Shown here piece by piece: positions 25,034 to 31,551 of a stretch of DNA of 35,009 nucleotides. The position numbers were made by a program, and so were the translations under genes. The stretch is taken from NCBI RefSeq assembly GCF_946477935.1, contig NZ_CAMLAC010000013.1, forward strand, positions 1-35,009, read 5' to 3'. Within the stretch, counting starts at the first letter, position 1, and every line of letters begins with the position of its first letter. Under the pieces are notes generated by a model. The model had not been told where the DNA came from. It worked only from the letters and a program-made list of their open reading frames with translations, and ran no database searches. This DNA comes from an uncultured Sphingomonas sp. (lineage in GTDB: Bacteria; Pseudomonadota; Alphaproteobacteria; Sphingomonadales; Sphingomonadaceae).

Positions 25034-26283
25034 GGCTTCGCCATCTCGATAATCTGCTCAAGGGTGAACGGCTCCAACCCGTAGACCGCCGCCAATCCGT
25101 TGAACGCCTCCACGGCCACGCGCCGGATATCGGCCTCGTCGATCGAGGTAAGCGACGCAGCATACTCATAAGCGAGCTCGACGGCGGCATAGCCCTCGTC
25201 ATCGAACTGGAATGGGCCACGTGGCCACCAGCTATCTGTGAGGTTGGCGATACCGAGGCGGATGTGGAGCGGGAACGAACCGCCGTGCGCAAGGGCAAGC
25301 GCGCAGTTGCGCTCCAGAAAGTTCACCCACTGCTTGAAGAAATATCCGGTCGCTAGCGTGATCCGCTCGCCTTCGCGCTGGAAGAGAAAGCCCCCGCCTA
25401 CACCCCAGATTTCACCGGTCTTCTCGAACCATTGCGTGAGCGCACGGGTTGGATCGACGTCCCCTTCCGGCGTACCTGGCCAGTAAACCATGACGCCGCC
25501 TTGGCTCGCACCGTAGTTGAACGAATTGGCACGCGCGAGCAGTGCAGGATGACCCATATGCTCGGCTAGGGCGCGCCTAGCTCCCGGCTTTGCGGCCCAT
25601 TTCGAGGGGATGATGCGCGCGTAGCCGGGGAATTGCTGCTTCCACATGACCTTGCGGCTGCCATGGCTGCTCGTCACGATCTGCGGGACGTCTCGATCAA
25701 ACCAGAGGTCAAGGTCGCCGGCAAAATGCGGCTGCCACTGCACCGCTTCGGGCGGTGGCGCTGGGATCTGTTCAAGCGACAGCTTCAGCGCAGTCGCCAG
25801 CTGCCTGGTGAGCTCCCCGCGCACGCGCCGCAATTCGCCTGTATCGGCGCCCTCGGACAGATGAAACGCGATCGGGCCGCGCCTCCCCCGCATGTCGAAC
25901 GGCAGCTTGTCGAGCGTCGCGCCGGGGAATGCCGTGTTCCAGACCTGAATGACGCGAGAGTCGGTGAGCGCCCGGTTGGCGTAGCCCAACTCAAGCAGCA
26001 CGTTGGGATTGGCGCAGGCCTTCCCGGTCGCTGAGACGGCGATCGGCGTTACATCTCCGACGAACACCGCCGCGGCATCGATCTTCCGTAGAATGGTCGC
26101 GACGATATCGGGGGTTCCGGCGACGCCCTGGGTGTCGGATGTCAGGCTCGGCCGATCGGCTTCTTCGACCTCAGCCGATACGAGCGCGATCGCGGCGTCG
26201 AGCGCGAAGCGGATCAGCTCGCGCGTGACCCGCCCGTCGAGATCGCTTTGCCACGACCAGAAGACCGTCTTTTCCGCGCTCAA
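25027..26283 (-). CDS. TIR-like / nucleoside-deoxyribosyltransferase-like fold protein
   Basis: A 418-aa protein. Its N-terminal 150 residues have the pattern FWSWQSD (8-14), SDTQGVAGTPDIVATIL, VFVGDVTPI (with Asp77) and ANPNVLLELGYANRAL (Glu98 as likely catalytic Glu). This resembles the TIR-like nucleotide-binding proteins common in defence islands. The C-terminal 260 residues (WFDRDVPQIV, WPGTPEG, WWPRGPFQFD) are unrecognised and rich in Trp. It may cleave NAD+ or a nucleotide, or bind a signal molecule. The TTG start follows GAGGGGG. As first gene of the six-gene operon it is a candidate effector or sensor. The fold call is moderately sure; the activity is inferred. Confidence 0.75.
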   Translation of the reverse strand: MSAEKTVFWSWQSDLDGRVTRELIRFALDAAIALVSAEVEEADRPSLTSDTQGVAGTPDIVATILRKIDAAAVFVGDVTPIAVSATGKACANPNVLLELGYANRALTDSRVIQVWNTAFPGATLDKLPFDMRGRRGPIAFHLSEGADTGELRRVRGELTRQLATALKLSLEQIPAPPPEAVQWQPHFAGDLDLWFDRDVPQIVTSSHGSRKVMWKQQFPGYARIIPSKWAAKPGARRALAEHMGHPALLARANSFNYGASQGGVMVYWPGTPEGDVDPTRALTQWFEKTGEIWGVGGGFLFQREGERITLATGYFFKQWVNFLERNCALALAHGGSFPLHIRLGIANLTDSWWPRGPFQFDDEGYAAVELAYEYAASLTSIDEADIRRVAVEAFNGLAAVYGLEPFTLEQIIEMAKPW

Positions 26284-26442
26284 CCGCCCTGCCCCCTCAG
26301 CCCAGCTTGTAACGCACCTTATAAAGAATGGTCAATTCCGCTTGTGCGATAACTGCAATTATCAAAGGTTCACATAACGAAGGGTACGGACGAGGAAACC
26401 AACTGCTGACTTTGGTTTCTTCGCGTGGCATCGTCGTCGCCC
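26284..26442. promoter_or_regulatory. Divergent promoter region with two inverted repeats
   Basis: The 159-bp gap between the TIR-like operon and the RHE_PE00001-like gene is AT-richer than its surroundings. It has an 8-bp perfect inverted repeat GAAACCAA/TTGGTTTC (26395-26402 and 26412-26419, 9-nt loop) and a GATAA/TTATC pair (26348-26352 and 26359-26363). These could be operators for either gene. No clean -35/-10 pair stands out. Confidence 0.45.
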
Positions 26443-27384
26443 ATGACCCGCGACGACAACCCGCGCGCCGATGACGCATTGCTTTTGCTGGGGCGCCTAG
26501 ACGGCCGCTTGCAGGGTAGCACATGCGCAGACATCTTTCTCGCCCGTTCGCGTCTGGAGGGCGCATCTGCCCTCGCCGGCCTCGCCGGCGTGCCAATCGC
26601 AGTGAGAGACCTGCAGGACTGGATCGCGGGCCGCGCACCCCCTCCCCGCTCGTCGGAGGGCCTCAACGATCCGATCTCGGTTGCGGCCATCTTCCACATT
26701 GCTCTCAGCCGCGATGAGGATCTCAGCGACCCGCTCGCCCGCGCGACGCTGAATGCGCTGCGTTCGGTCTTGGACGATCGCGCTGAGGCGGAAACCTATG
26801 CGACGTCGGACCTCGCCCATTTCGGTCCACTTTGGCGGAAGGTGCGGGCGGCGGCAGACGCCCCCTTCCCTACCGGCGACATCCTCGGCGTCGCGGAACG
26901 GGTCTTCGAGCTGGCCGCATCCACCGAGCCAGCGCCCACAAGCGGATGGGATGTGGTTAGCCTCGATGGCCGGACGCTCAACCTTCCACCGCGCGATCGC
27001 GATCGAAACTGGCTGATAGCGGTCGCGGTGCCACGGATGCTCTACCGCGCCGGCTTCACCACGCAGGTCATCCCTTCTTGTATCCTGCTGCCAAAGTACC
27101 TGCCCCCCTCCCCTGTCGAACTCGCTACGCTGATGGTCCGGGCGATTGGCCGAACGGCTCTGACGGGGCTTCGGGAATTGGATTCCCTCGAACGTGCGGC
27201 GGCGCGCATCCAATTGGATCTTCAGGTCACGAAGCGGAGCAAGGCTCCCCTGCTCGCTCGGCTCCAGCTCTCCTACCCAGGACTTCAGCCTGCCGCGGTC
27301 GCGCGCCTGCTGAAGGTCACACCCCAAGGTGCCCGCAAGCTCCTGGCGTCGGCCTCGTTCGGGTCACGCCCAGTGCTGATCTAG
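26443..27384 (+). CDS. RHE_PE00001/DUF1612-like HTH protein
   Basis: A 313-aa protein beginning at ATG 26443 (MTRDDNPRADD). The N-terminal part ADDALLLLGRLDGRLQGS, followed by FLARSRLEGASALAGLAGVPI, resembles the plasmid-encoded RHE_PE00001/DUF1612 family of rhizobia and sphingomonads (from memory). The C-terminus has a helix-turn-helix, LQPAAVARLLKVTPQGARKLL. It probably binds DNA and may influence plasmid maintenance, since it lies beside the partition genes. Its stop overlaps the convergent parB end by 21 bp. The family call is moderate, the HTH call fairly good. Confidence 0.75.
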   Translation: MTRDDNPRADDALLLLGRLDGRLQGSTCADIFLARSRLEGASALAGLAGVPIAVRDLQDWIAGRAPPPRSSEGLNDPISVAAIFHIALSRDEDLSDPLARATLNALRSVLDDRAEAETYATSDLAHFGPLWRKVRAAADAPFPTGDILGVAERVFELAASTEPAPTSGWDVVSLDGRTLNLPPRDRDRNWLIAVAVPRMLYRAGFTTQVIPSCILLPKYLPPSPVELATLMVRAIGRTALTGLRELDSLERAAARIQLDLQVTKRSKAPLLARLQLSYPGLQPAAVARLLKVTPQGARKLLASASFGSRPVLI

Positions 27385-28377
27385 CACCGCCCGGATCGCC
27401 TCCTCCGCGTCCTGGCGAGATGCTCCGCCCTTGCTCAGCAGGGTCAAGCGGATGCCCTTCCGGTCGGCGCCCTCTATCCGGAGCACCGGCTTCCCGGTTG
27501 AACTGGAGACGGTCTCCGGCTTTCCTGACCTCTTGGGGGATCCTGACCTCTTGGGGGGGTCTGCCGCCAAGGTGAGCGCCTTGATCACATCGAGAACCGG
27601 CAACACCTCTCCGCTCGCCGCCTGCGCTTCGGAAAGTCGCGCTGCCTCCTTGTAGGCCCTCGCCTTACGGTCCTCCGGCTTCAGAAGCCCCTTAAGGGCA
27701 ATCGCGTTGCGAATGCCAAGATCCTGTGGATTCACGAACGCCCGGGTCAGCTCCTCTGGCAGGCGCGCCAGATCGAGGTAGCGGGTCAGCCAGCTCTCGG
27801 AGACCTTGAGCCGCTCGGCCATGGTCTTCTGGCGGCCATCGTAATAGGTGTCGAGCGCGCGCAGATAGTCCCTAGCCCGCTCAAGGTCAGTCAGGTCATC
27901 ACGAGCCCGGTTCTCGATGTCGGCGAGTCGGAAAGCTTCCTCGTCCCCGATTTCGCGCACATCGACCAGAAACTTGAAGTCAGGGTAATTGTGGGTTCTC
28001 AGCCAGCTGATCGACCAATGCCGCCGCGCTCCACAGATCACTTCGAAATCGAAGTCAGGATCGCCTGAGACTCGCCGCACGATCGCCGGCATCTCCTGGC
28101 GCCCCTGCGCCTTGATGCTCTCGATCAGATCCGCGCAGCGTTCCTCGGTAAGCAGCGCGTAGTCGCGGTTATGCCCTGCCCACATCCGGCAGCGCGCCGG
28201 ATCGACAAGTTCATGCGTACGATTGACGATCGCGCCGGAAGCAAGGTCCGCAAGCCTATTTGAGCGCCCCGTCAGCACGTTTGAAGCGAGGCCCGAGCGA
28301 CGCGGCGGCGGAGTTTCCTCGGACAGATCGATGCCCGCCGCCAGATCGGCCGCAAAGCCGGTGTTTTTCCTGCTCAT
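27364..28377 (-). CDS. parB: ParB, plasmid partition protein
   Basis: A 337-aa centromere-binding CTPase. The N-terminal ParB/Srx domain holds the nucleotide-binding motif CGARRHW (115-121), and the central HTH lies around KTMAERLKVSESWLTRYLDLARLPEEL. The C-terminal third is variable and contains two KRSG repeats (PPKRSGSPKRSGK) encoded by a tandem 18-bp DNA repeat that matches the plasmid iterons. The protein presumably loads at the parS palindromes just upstream and in front of parA. The ATG follows AGGGAGG. The gene converges with and overlaps the RHE_PE00001-like gene by 21 bp. Confidence 0.96.
   Translation of the reverse strand: MSRKNTGFAADLAAGIDLSEETPPPRRSGLASNVLTGRSNRLADLASGAIVNRTHELVDPARCRMWAGHNRDYALLTEERCADLIESIKAQGRQEMPAIVRRVSGDPDFDFEVICGARRHWSISWLRTHNYPDFKFLVDVREIGDEEAFRLADIENRARDDLTDLERARDYLRALDTYYDGRQKTMAERLKVSESWLTRYLDLARLPEELTRAFVNPQDLGIRNAIALKGLLKPEDRKARAYKEAARLSEAQAASGEVLPVLDVIKALTLAADPPKRSGSPKRSGKPETVSSSTGKPVLRIEGADRKGIRLTLLSKGGASRQDAEEAIRAVLDQHWA
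27523..27557 (-). repeat. Two iteron copies inside parB
   Basis: TCCTGACCTCTTGGGGG occurs at 27523-27539 and at 27541-27557 (18-bp step). On the minus strand each reads CCCCCAAGAGGTCAGGA, differing from the oriV iteron CCCCCAATCGGTCAGGA at two adjacent bases. The tandem encodes the KRSG repeats of ParB in frame. Confidence 0.85.
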
Positions 28378-28395
28378 TCGAGCCTCCCTCTAGCG

Positions 28396-28413
28396 AATTG
28401 CACGCGTGCAATT
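28396..28413. promoter_or_regulatory. parS-like site, copy 1
   Basis: An 18-bp perfect palindrome, AATTGCACGCGTGCAATT, 19 bp upstream of the parB start. Two identical copies occur elsewhere in the par/rep block. Palindrome size and location next to parAB fit ParB binding sites; they may also repress parB. Confidence 0.88.
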
Positions 28414-28430
28414 GTTCCTTGTTCTCGCAA

Positions 28431-28448
28431 AATTGCACGCGTGCAATT
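28431..28448. promoter_or_regulatory. parS-like site, copy 2
   Basis: The same 18-bp palindrome, 17 bp from copy 1, in the 79-bp gap between parA and parB. The 35-bp centre-to-centre distance is close to an integral number of helical turns (about 3.3), so the two could bind ParB together. Confidence 0.88.
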
Positions 28449-28456
28449 TCGGACTT

Positions 28457-29659
28457 TCACGCCAGCGCAGCCTTGCGCAACGCTGCCTGATGGCTTGGCC
28501 ACATCGACCTGATATCGACTTCGATCTCCGCGTTCACGCCGTCGAGATAACCAAGGCAGCGATTGCGAACGGCCGAGCTGGTCGCAGGGCCATCAAGCTC
28601 ATACACGGTCATCAGCCGGGCGGTTGCATTATCGATCTCAGCCGAATCCTTGAGTGGTGTCCGCACCATCGCATGCCCGAACAGCGTCCGCATCAGATGC
28701 AGCAGTTCCTTTTGCATCGACTTGTTCTCGTCGACCTTGGAACCGACGAACCGCAGAAACTGAAGCTCCGGCGCCAAACCACGCTCCGCCAGCTGCTCGA
28801 TTGTCTCATCGAGCATCGACAGGAATGCCGCCGTTGACGAGAAATCCATGACCGTCGGCGGCACCGGAACGACCAAGGCGTTCGCCGCGCGGAGGACCGA
28901 CAGCGAGATCGCGCCCAGCGCCGGCGGCGGATCCATCACGATCACGTCGAACCGATCCGAAATGCTCTCGATCCCCTCCTTCAAGCGGTCGAGGAGTCCG
29001 TCGCTTCCCCGCGCCATGCGCGCGGCCAGTTCATACTCCGAGTTGAACAGCCGGAGGTTTGCTGGGATCAGTCCCAGGCCATCGAAATGCGTCTTTCGCA
29101 GCGCGTAATCGAGCGATAACCGCTCGCCCTCCCGCAGGAACGGATAGAGCGTATCGTCCTCGCCGAGGTCGAGATCGGGAACGTAGCCGAACAGCGTCGT
29201 TGCCGAAGCCTGGCTATCGCAATCGACAAGGGCAACGCGATAGCCTCGGATCGCCAGATATTGGGCAAGGTGGACCGCTACCGTGGACTTGCCCACCCCG
29301 CCCTTGAAGTTCTGAACGGCCACGACACAGCACGGATCACTTGCCGCCCGATAGGGACGGGTCCCAAAGACGCCTCGCATGTCGTTCAGCTGAGCCAGCG
29401 TATATCGTTCGCGTCGATTGGTGTCGGTCCGTGATGGCTCGGGAAGGCGCCCGTCCTTCTCCGCATCGCGGATCGCCGCCGGCGTTCGACCCACCAGCTC
29501 GGCCGCCTTGCTGATCGTGAAGGTCGGCTCGCGCCGGTCATCAGCCCGCGCACTACGGGCTGAATCGCGCAGCTTCTCAAGCACTGACGAAGTTCGACTG
29601 GCAAGCGTCGCAACCGAGACGATCCGCTCGGCTTCCTCTATCTCGAGTCCGTTAGCCAC
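28457..29659 (-). CDS. parA: ParA, plasmid partition ATPase
   Basis: A 400-aa Walker-type ATPase. The N-terminal region (about 48-100) has a MerR-like HTH (ISKAAELVGRTPAAIRDAEKDGRLPEP), as in type Ia ParA proteins that repress their own promoter. The ATPase core has the deviant Walker A FKGGVGKST (118-126), Walker A' VALVDCDSQASATTLFG and Walker B VIVMDPPPALG. The start is a GTG after AAGGTAGG. It is encoded between repA and parB, all on the minus strand. A parS-like site lies upstream in the repA-parA gap, consistent with autoregulation. Confidence 0.96.
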   Translation of the reverse strand: MANGLEIEEAERIVSVATLASRTSSVLEKLRDSARSARADDRREPTFTISKAAELVGRTPAAIRDAEKDGRLPEPSRTDTNRRERYTLAQLNDMRGVFGTRPYRAASDPCCVVAVQNFKGGVGKSTVAVHLAQYLAIRGYRVALVDCDSQASATTLFGYVPDLDLGEDDTLYPFLREGERLSLDYALRKTHFDGLGLIPANLRLFNSEYELAARMARGSDGLLDRLKEGIESISDRFDVIVMDPPPALGAISLSVLRAANALVVPVPPTVMDFSSTAAFLSMLDETIEQLAERGLAPELQFLRFVGSKVDENKSMQKELLHLMRTLFGHAMVRTPLKDSAEIDNATARLMTVYELDGPATSSAVRNRCLGYLDGVNAEIEVDIRSMWPSHQAALRKAALA

Positions 29660-29778
29660 ATGCCTACCTTTCGCAATTCGGCGTGTGGTACACCGACTTG
29701 CGCTTTTCGGTCAAGAAATGGCGAACTTTCGAAAGTCACCGAGCGGTGAAGCGGCCATCGGGCTAGTTTTACCCGTCA

Positions 29779-29795
29779 TCCTGACTCGGTGGGGG
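29779..29795 (-). repeat. Diverged iteron copy between repA and parA
   Basis: On the minus strand this reads CCCCCACCGAGTCAGGA and matches 13 of 17 positions of the oriV iteron. It lies 8 bp from parS copy 3. Confidence 0.5.
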
Positions 29796-29803
29796 ATCAT
29801 CGA

Positions 29804-29821
29804 AATTGCACGCGTGCAATT
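29804..29821. promoter_or_regulatory. parS-like site, copy 3
   Basis: An identical AATTGCACGCGTGCAATT palindrome, 7 bp beyond the repA stop and 144 bp upstream of the parA start. It may act as partition site and as operator for parA. Confidence 0.85.
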
Positions 29822-29828
29822 CTTGCTC

Positions 29829-30989
29829 TCAGGGACGTCCCCGACGGTTGACCCAGCCCTCGCAGAACCCCTTCCAAGAGGCGACCATCTTGGCACCTCG
29901 GAGCTTCCCAAGGCGCTCACCCATATGCTCGCGGTAGGCATCCGCGATCATGTTGATGTCCCAGCCACCCCCGTGTGCACGGCCGATGGCCAGGAGTTCA
30001 TCCTCGCCAAAATGAAGCGACCCTCGCGGGAACGTCTTTTCCTCCGGCTTGGCTTTGGGAAGAAACTTCGTTGGCGCCGGAATCTTCCCCTGCCCTGCCC
30101 CCGCAACGCTCACCGTCTCCACGCTACCGTCACGCCGCGCTTCGCGTCCCGATGAGTGCCGATTTAGCTCGTCCACCGTCTCGATAACCTCGGGTGCGCC
30201 CTTTGGCTCGAAGCGGAACTCCAGCTCGGTGACCGTCCGCCCCTGCCGAACCTCCCGCCACTCCACCCTGAAATGGGCCAGCTGATCGATTTCAGCCTTC
30301 GCCTTTTCCAGCACCTTCCGCCGCAACTGGGCGAAGTCCGCATAGACCTCCGGCGGAATGCCCAGCGCGGCGCGGAGCGCTTGCATGTCACCCTTCCATG
30401 TGGCCTGCCGCCGATGCAGTCGGAGTGCGCCAAGCTCATAAAGCTTTAGGGCGTAGCTCGATCTGAAGCCAAGAACGGCCTGCCGGTTGAGCACCGCATA
30501 GGTCTCGGAAGCCTGAATGAGCTTTCGCGCGTCGGGCGTGAACTCCCACTCGATCCAGCCCGCCTCGCCACCGTCCTCTTCGCTCTCCTCGCGCGACCGC
30601 GAGATGAGCGAGAAGCGCAGCGTCGCCTTTTTCCCTCGCCAAGATTTGTCGTCGACGGCGAACAGCGTGCGATGGAGCTCCTCCAACATGTCGCTGATAC
30701 GCTCATTGCCCTTGTGACCCCGGCGGATGTCCGCCTTGCGCATGCGATGCGGACGATCCTCCCAGGCATCCCCGCCCGCCGTCAGGATCATCAGCGCAAG
30801 CAATCGCGAGGCTGTCAGACTAAGAGACTCGCCCTTAACGAATTTAACTTCGATGATGCTACCTGGTTTAGCGAATTGATCGCCACCTTTGGCCTTCAGC
30901 GCGGCCGCAACTCGCATCGCACGACCTGGCGATGCTTCCTCGCCGGTCAGGTGTACCGCCTCATCTATTTGGCCAGCGTCGGTTTCCAT
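29829..30989 (-). CDS. repA: RepA, iteron-type plasmid replication initiator
   Basis: A 386-aa initiator with a Rep_3-like double winged-helix layout. WH1 includes LSLTASRLLALMILTAGG and the RISDMLEELHRTLFAVDD region; WH2 includes LKLYELGALRLHRRQATWKGDMQALRAALGIPPEVYADFAQLRRKVLEKAKAEI in several pieces. The C-terminal extension (FGEDELLAIGRAHGG...VASWKGFCEGWVNRRG) is common in alphaproteobacterial RepA proteins. It would open the origin at the iterons upstream and repress itself through the inverted repeat at 31033-31066. The ATG at 30989 has no obvious Shine-Dalgarno sequence, so expression may be low. It heads a repA-parA-parB unit. Confidence 0.92.
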   Translation of the reverse strand: METDAGQIDEAVHLTGEEASPGRAMRVAAALKAKGGDQFAKPGSIIEVKFVKGESLSLTASRLLALMILTAGGDAWEDRPHRMRKADIRRGHKGNERISDMLEELHRTLFAVDDKSWRGKKATLRFSLISRSREESEEDGGEAGWIEWEFTPDARKLIQASETYAVLNRQAVLGFRSSYALKLYELGALRLHRRQATWKGDMQALRAALGIPPEVYADFAQLRRKVLEKAKAEIDQLAHFRVEWREVRQGRTVTELEFRFEPKGAPEVIETVDELNRHSSGREARRDGSVETVSVAGAGQGKIPAPTKFLPKAKPEEKTFPRGSLHFGEDELLAIGRAHGGGWDINMIADAYREHMGERLGKLRGAKMVASWKGFCEGWVNRRGRP

Positions 30990-31032
30990 GCCATGATTAC
31001 GATCAGATGTGAGTCCCGGTGCCTAGTTGCTG

Positions 31033-31066
31033 CCTGACCTGACCTCTTCCGTCAAGTCAGGTCAGG
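31033..31066. promoter_or_regulatory. Inverted-repeat operator upstream of repA
   Basis: CCTGACCTGAC (31033-31043) and GTCAGGTCAGG (31056-31066) are perfect 11-bp inverted repeats with a 12-bp spacer. The right arm plus next base contains GGTCAGGA, the conserved half of the iteron. A TTGACG box on the minus strand (31050-31055) lies in the spacer and could be the repA -35. This matches the classic layout in which Rep dimers repress repA and Rep monomers bind iterons. Confidence 0.75.
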
Positions 31067-31085
31067 ATCGTGCGCCGCTCGGCCT

Positions 31086-31102
31086 CCCCCAATCGGTCAG
31101 GA
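31086..31102 (+). repeat. Iteron 1 (isolated copy)
   Basis: CCCCCAATCGGTCAGGA, identical to iteron 2, next to the AT-rich segment ATAAAATTGCATG. Confidence 0.85.
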
Positions 31103-31249
31103 TAAAATTGCATGTCTATGGGTAAAAATTCGCAGAAGGGTGCCGAGTCGCGCGGCGCTCCCCAAACGATGCCCGCCAACCGCCTTTCTGGTCGCTTTGC
31201 CGATCAAGGCGCATCAAAACTGTGCCAAAGCCCGCCCAAAATCACGGTC

Positions 31250-31351
31250 CCCCCAATCGGTCAGGATTGCCCCAGCAGGTCAGGTATCACCCCCCAACGG
31301 GACAGGTTGAAGCCCCCAATGGGTCAGTCAAACACCCCCGTGCGGTCAGGC
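31250..31351 (+). repeat. Iteron array, copies 2-6
   Basis: Five 17-bp copies start at 31250, 31269, 31291, 31313 and 31335. The first is identical to the consensus CCCCCAATCGGTCAGGA; the others match 12-14 of 17 positions and keep the C-run plus a GGTCAGG-like core. Steps are 19, 22, 22 and 22 bp, so most copies lie on the same face of the helix. They are presumed RepA binding sites. Confidence 0.88.
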
Positions 31352-31424
31352 AAAACGCCGTAGTCCGTTGATTTCGATGGGGTTTTCGCGCCCAGAATCT
31401 GAATCTTTTGAAACACGAATCCTT

Positions 31425-31447
31425 CCGCTGCGAGCAGCGGCGTTTTT
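31425..31447 (+). terminator. Rho-independent terminator-like hairpin
   Basis: CCGCTG-CGAG-CAGCGG followed by CGTTTTTAAA. The 6-bp stem, tetraloop and T-tract fit an intrinsic terminator on the plus strand. No gene on that strand ends just before it, so it may stop an RNA coming out of the origin or insulate the Toprim operon. Confidence 0.6.
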
Positions 31448-31510
31448 AAAGATGATTCTTTGAGGAAGTTCACCCGAGTCGCATCCGTCGACAACTGGCA
31501 CGACGCTGAG

Positions 31511-31525
31511 GAGGGGAGGGGGGTC
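31511..31525 (+). promoter_or_regulatory. Purine-rich motif before the Toprim gene
   Basis: GAGGGGAGGGGGGTC, 26 bp before the start codon and upstream of a separate strong Shine-Dalgarno sequence (AGGAGGTGA). A 14/15 identical copy precedes the next gene. Function unknown. Confidence 0.45.
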
Positions 31526-31551
31526 TAGGCTGGAGAGCAGGAGGTGAACCC

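Larger units (their letters stand above)
30990..31551. other. Probable origin of vegetative replication (oriV) region
   Basis: A 562-bp gene-free region upstream of repA. From left to right it has an 11-bp inverted repeat, one perfect iteron (31086), an AT-rich stretch (31103-31132, a candidate unwinding element), five iterons (31250-31351), a hairpin-T-tract terminator (31425-31447) and a purine-rich motif before the Toprim gene. No perfect DnaA box (TTATCCACA) was seen. The ORF at 31112-31363 is an accidental frame across the iterons. Confidence 0.8.

Noticed and set aside
26497-27327. 276-aa minus-strand ORF
   Set aside because: Antisense to the RHE_PE00001-like gene, with no recognisable motif.
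28256-28490. Small ORFs across the parS sites
   Set aside because: They cover the palindromes and the parB start antisense; there is no evidence for a gene.
31250-31351. Short regularly spaced repeats considered as a CRISPR array
   Set aside because: Repeats are 17 bp with 2-5-bp gaps, much too close for CRISPR spacers, and they sit at a replication initiator gene, so they are iterons.
31112-31363. 83-aa plus-strand ORF
   Set aside because: It runs across the iteron array; its translation is Pro/Ser-rich repeat sequence and the region is better explained as oriV.
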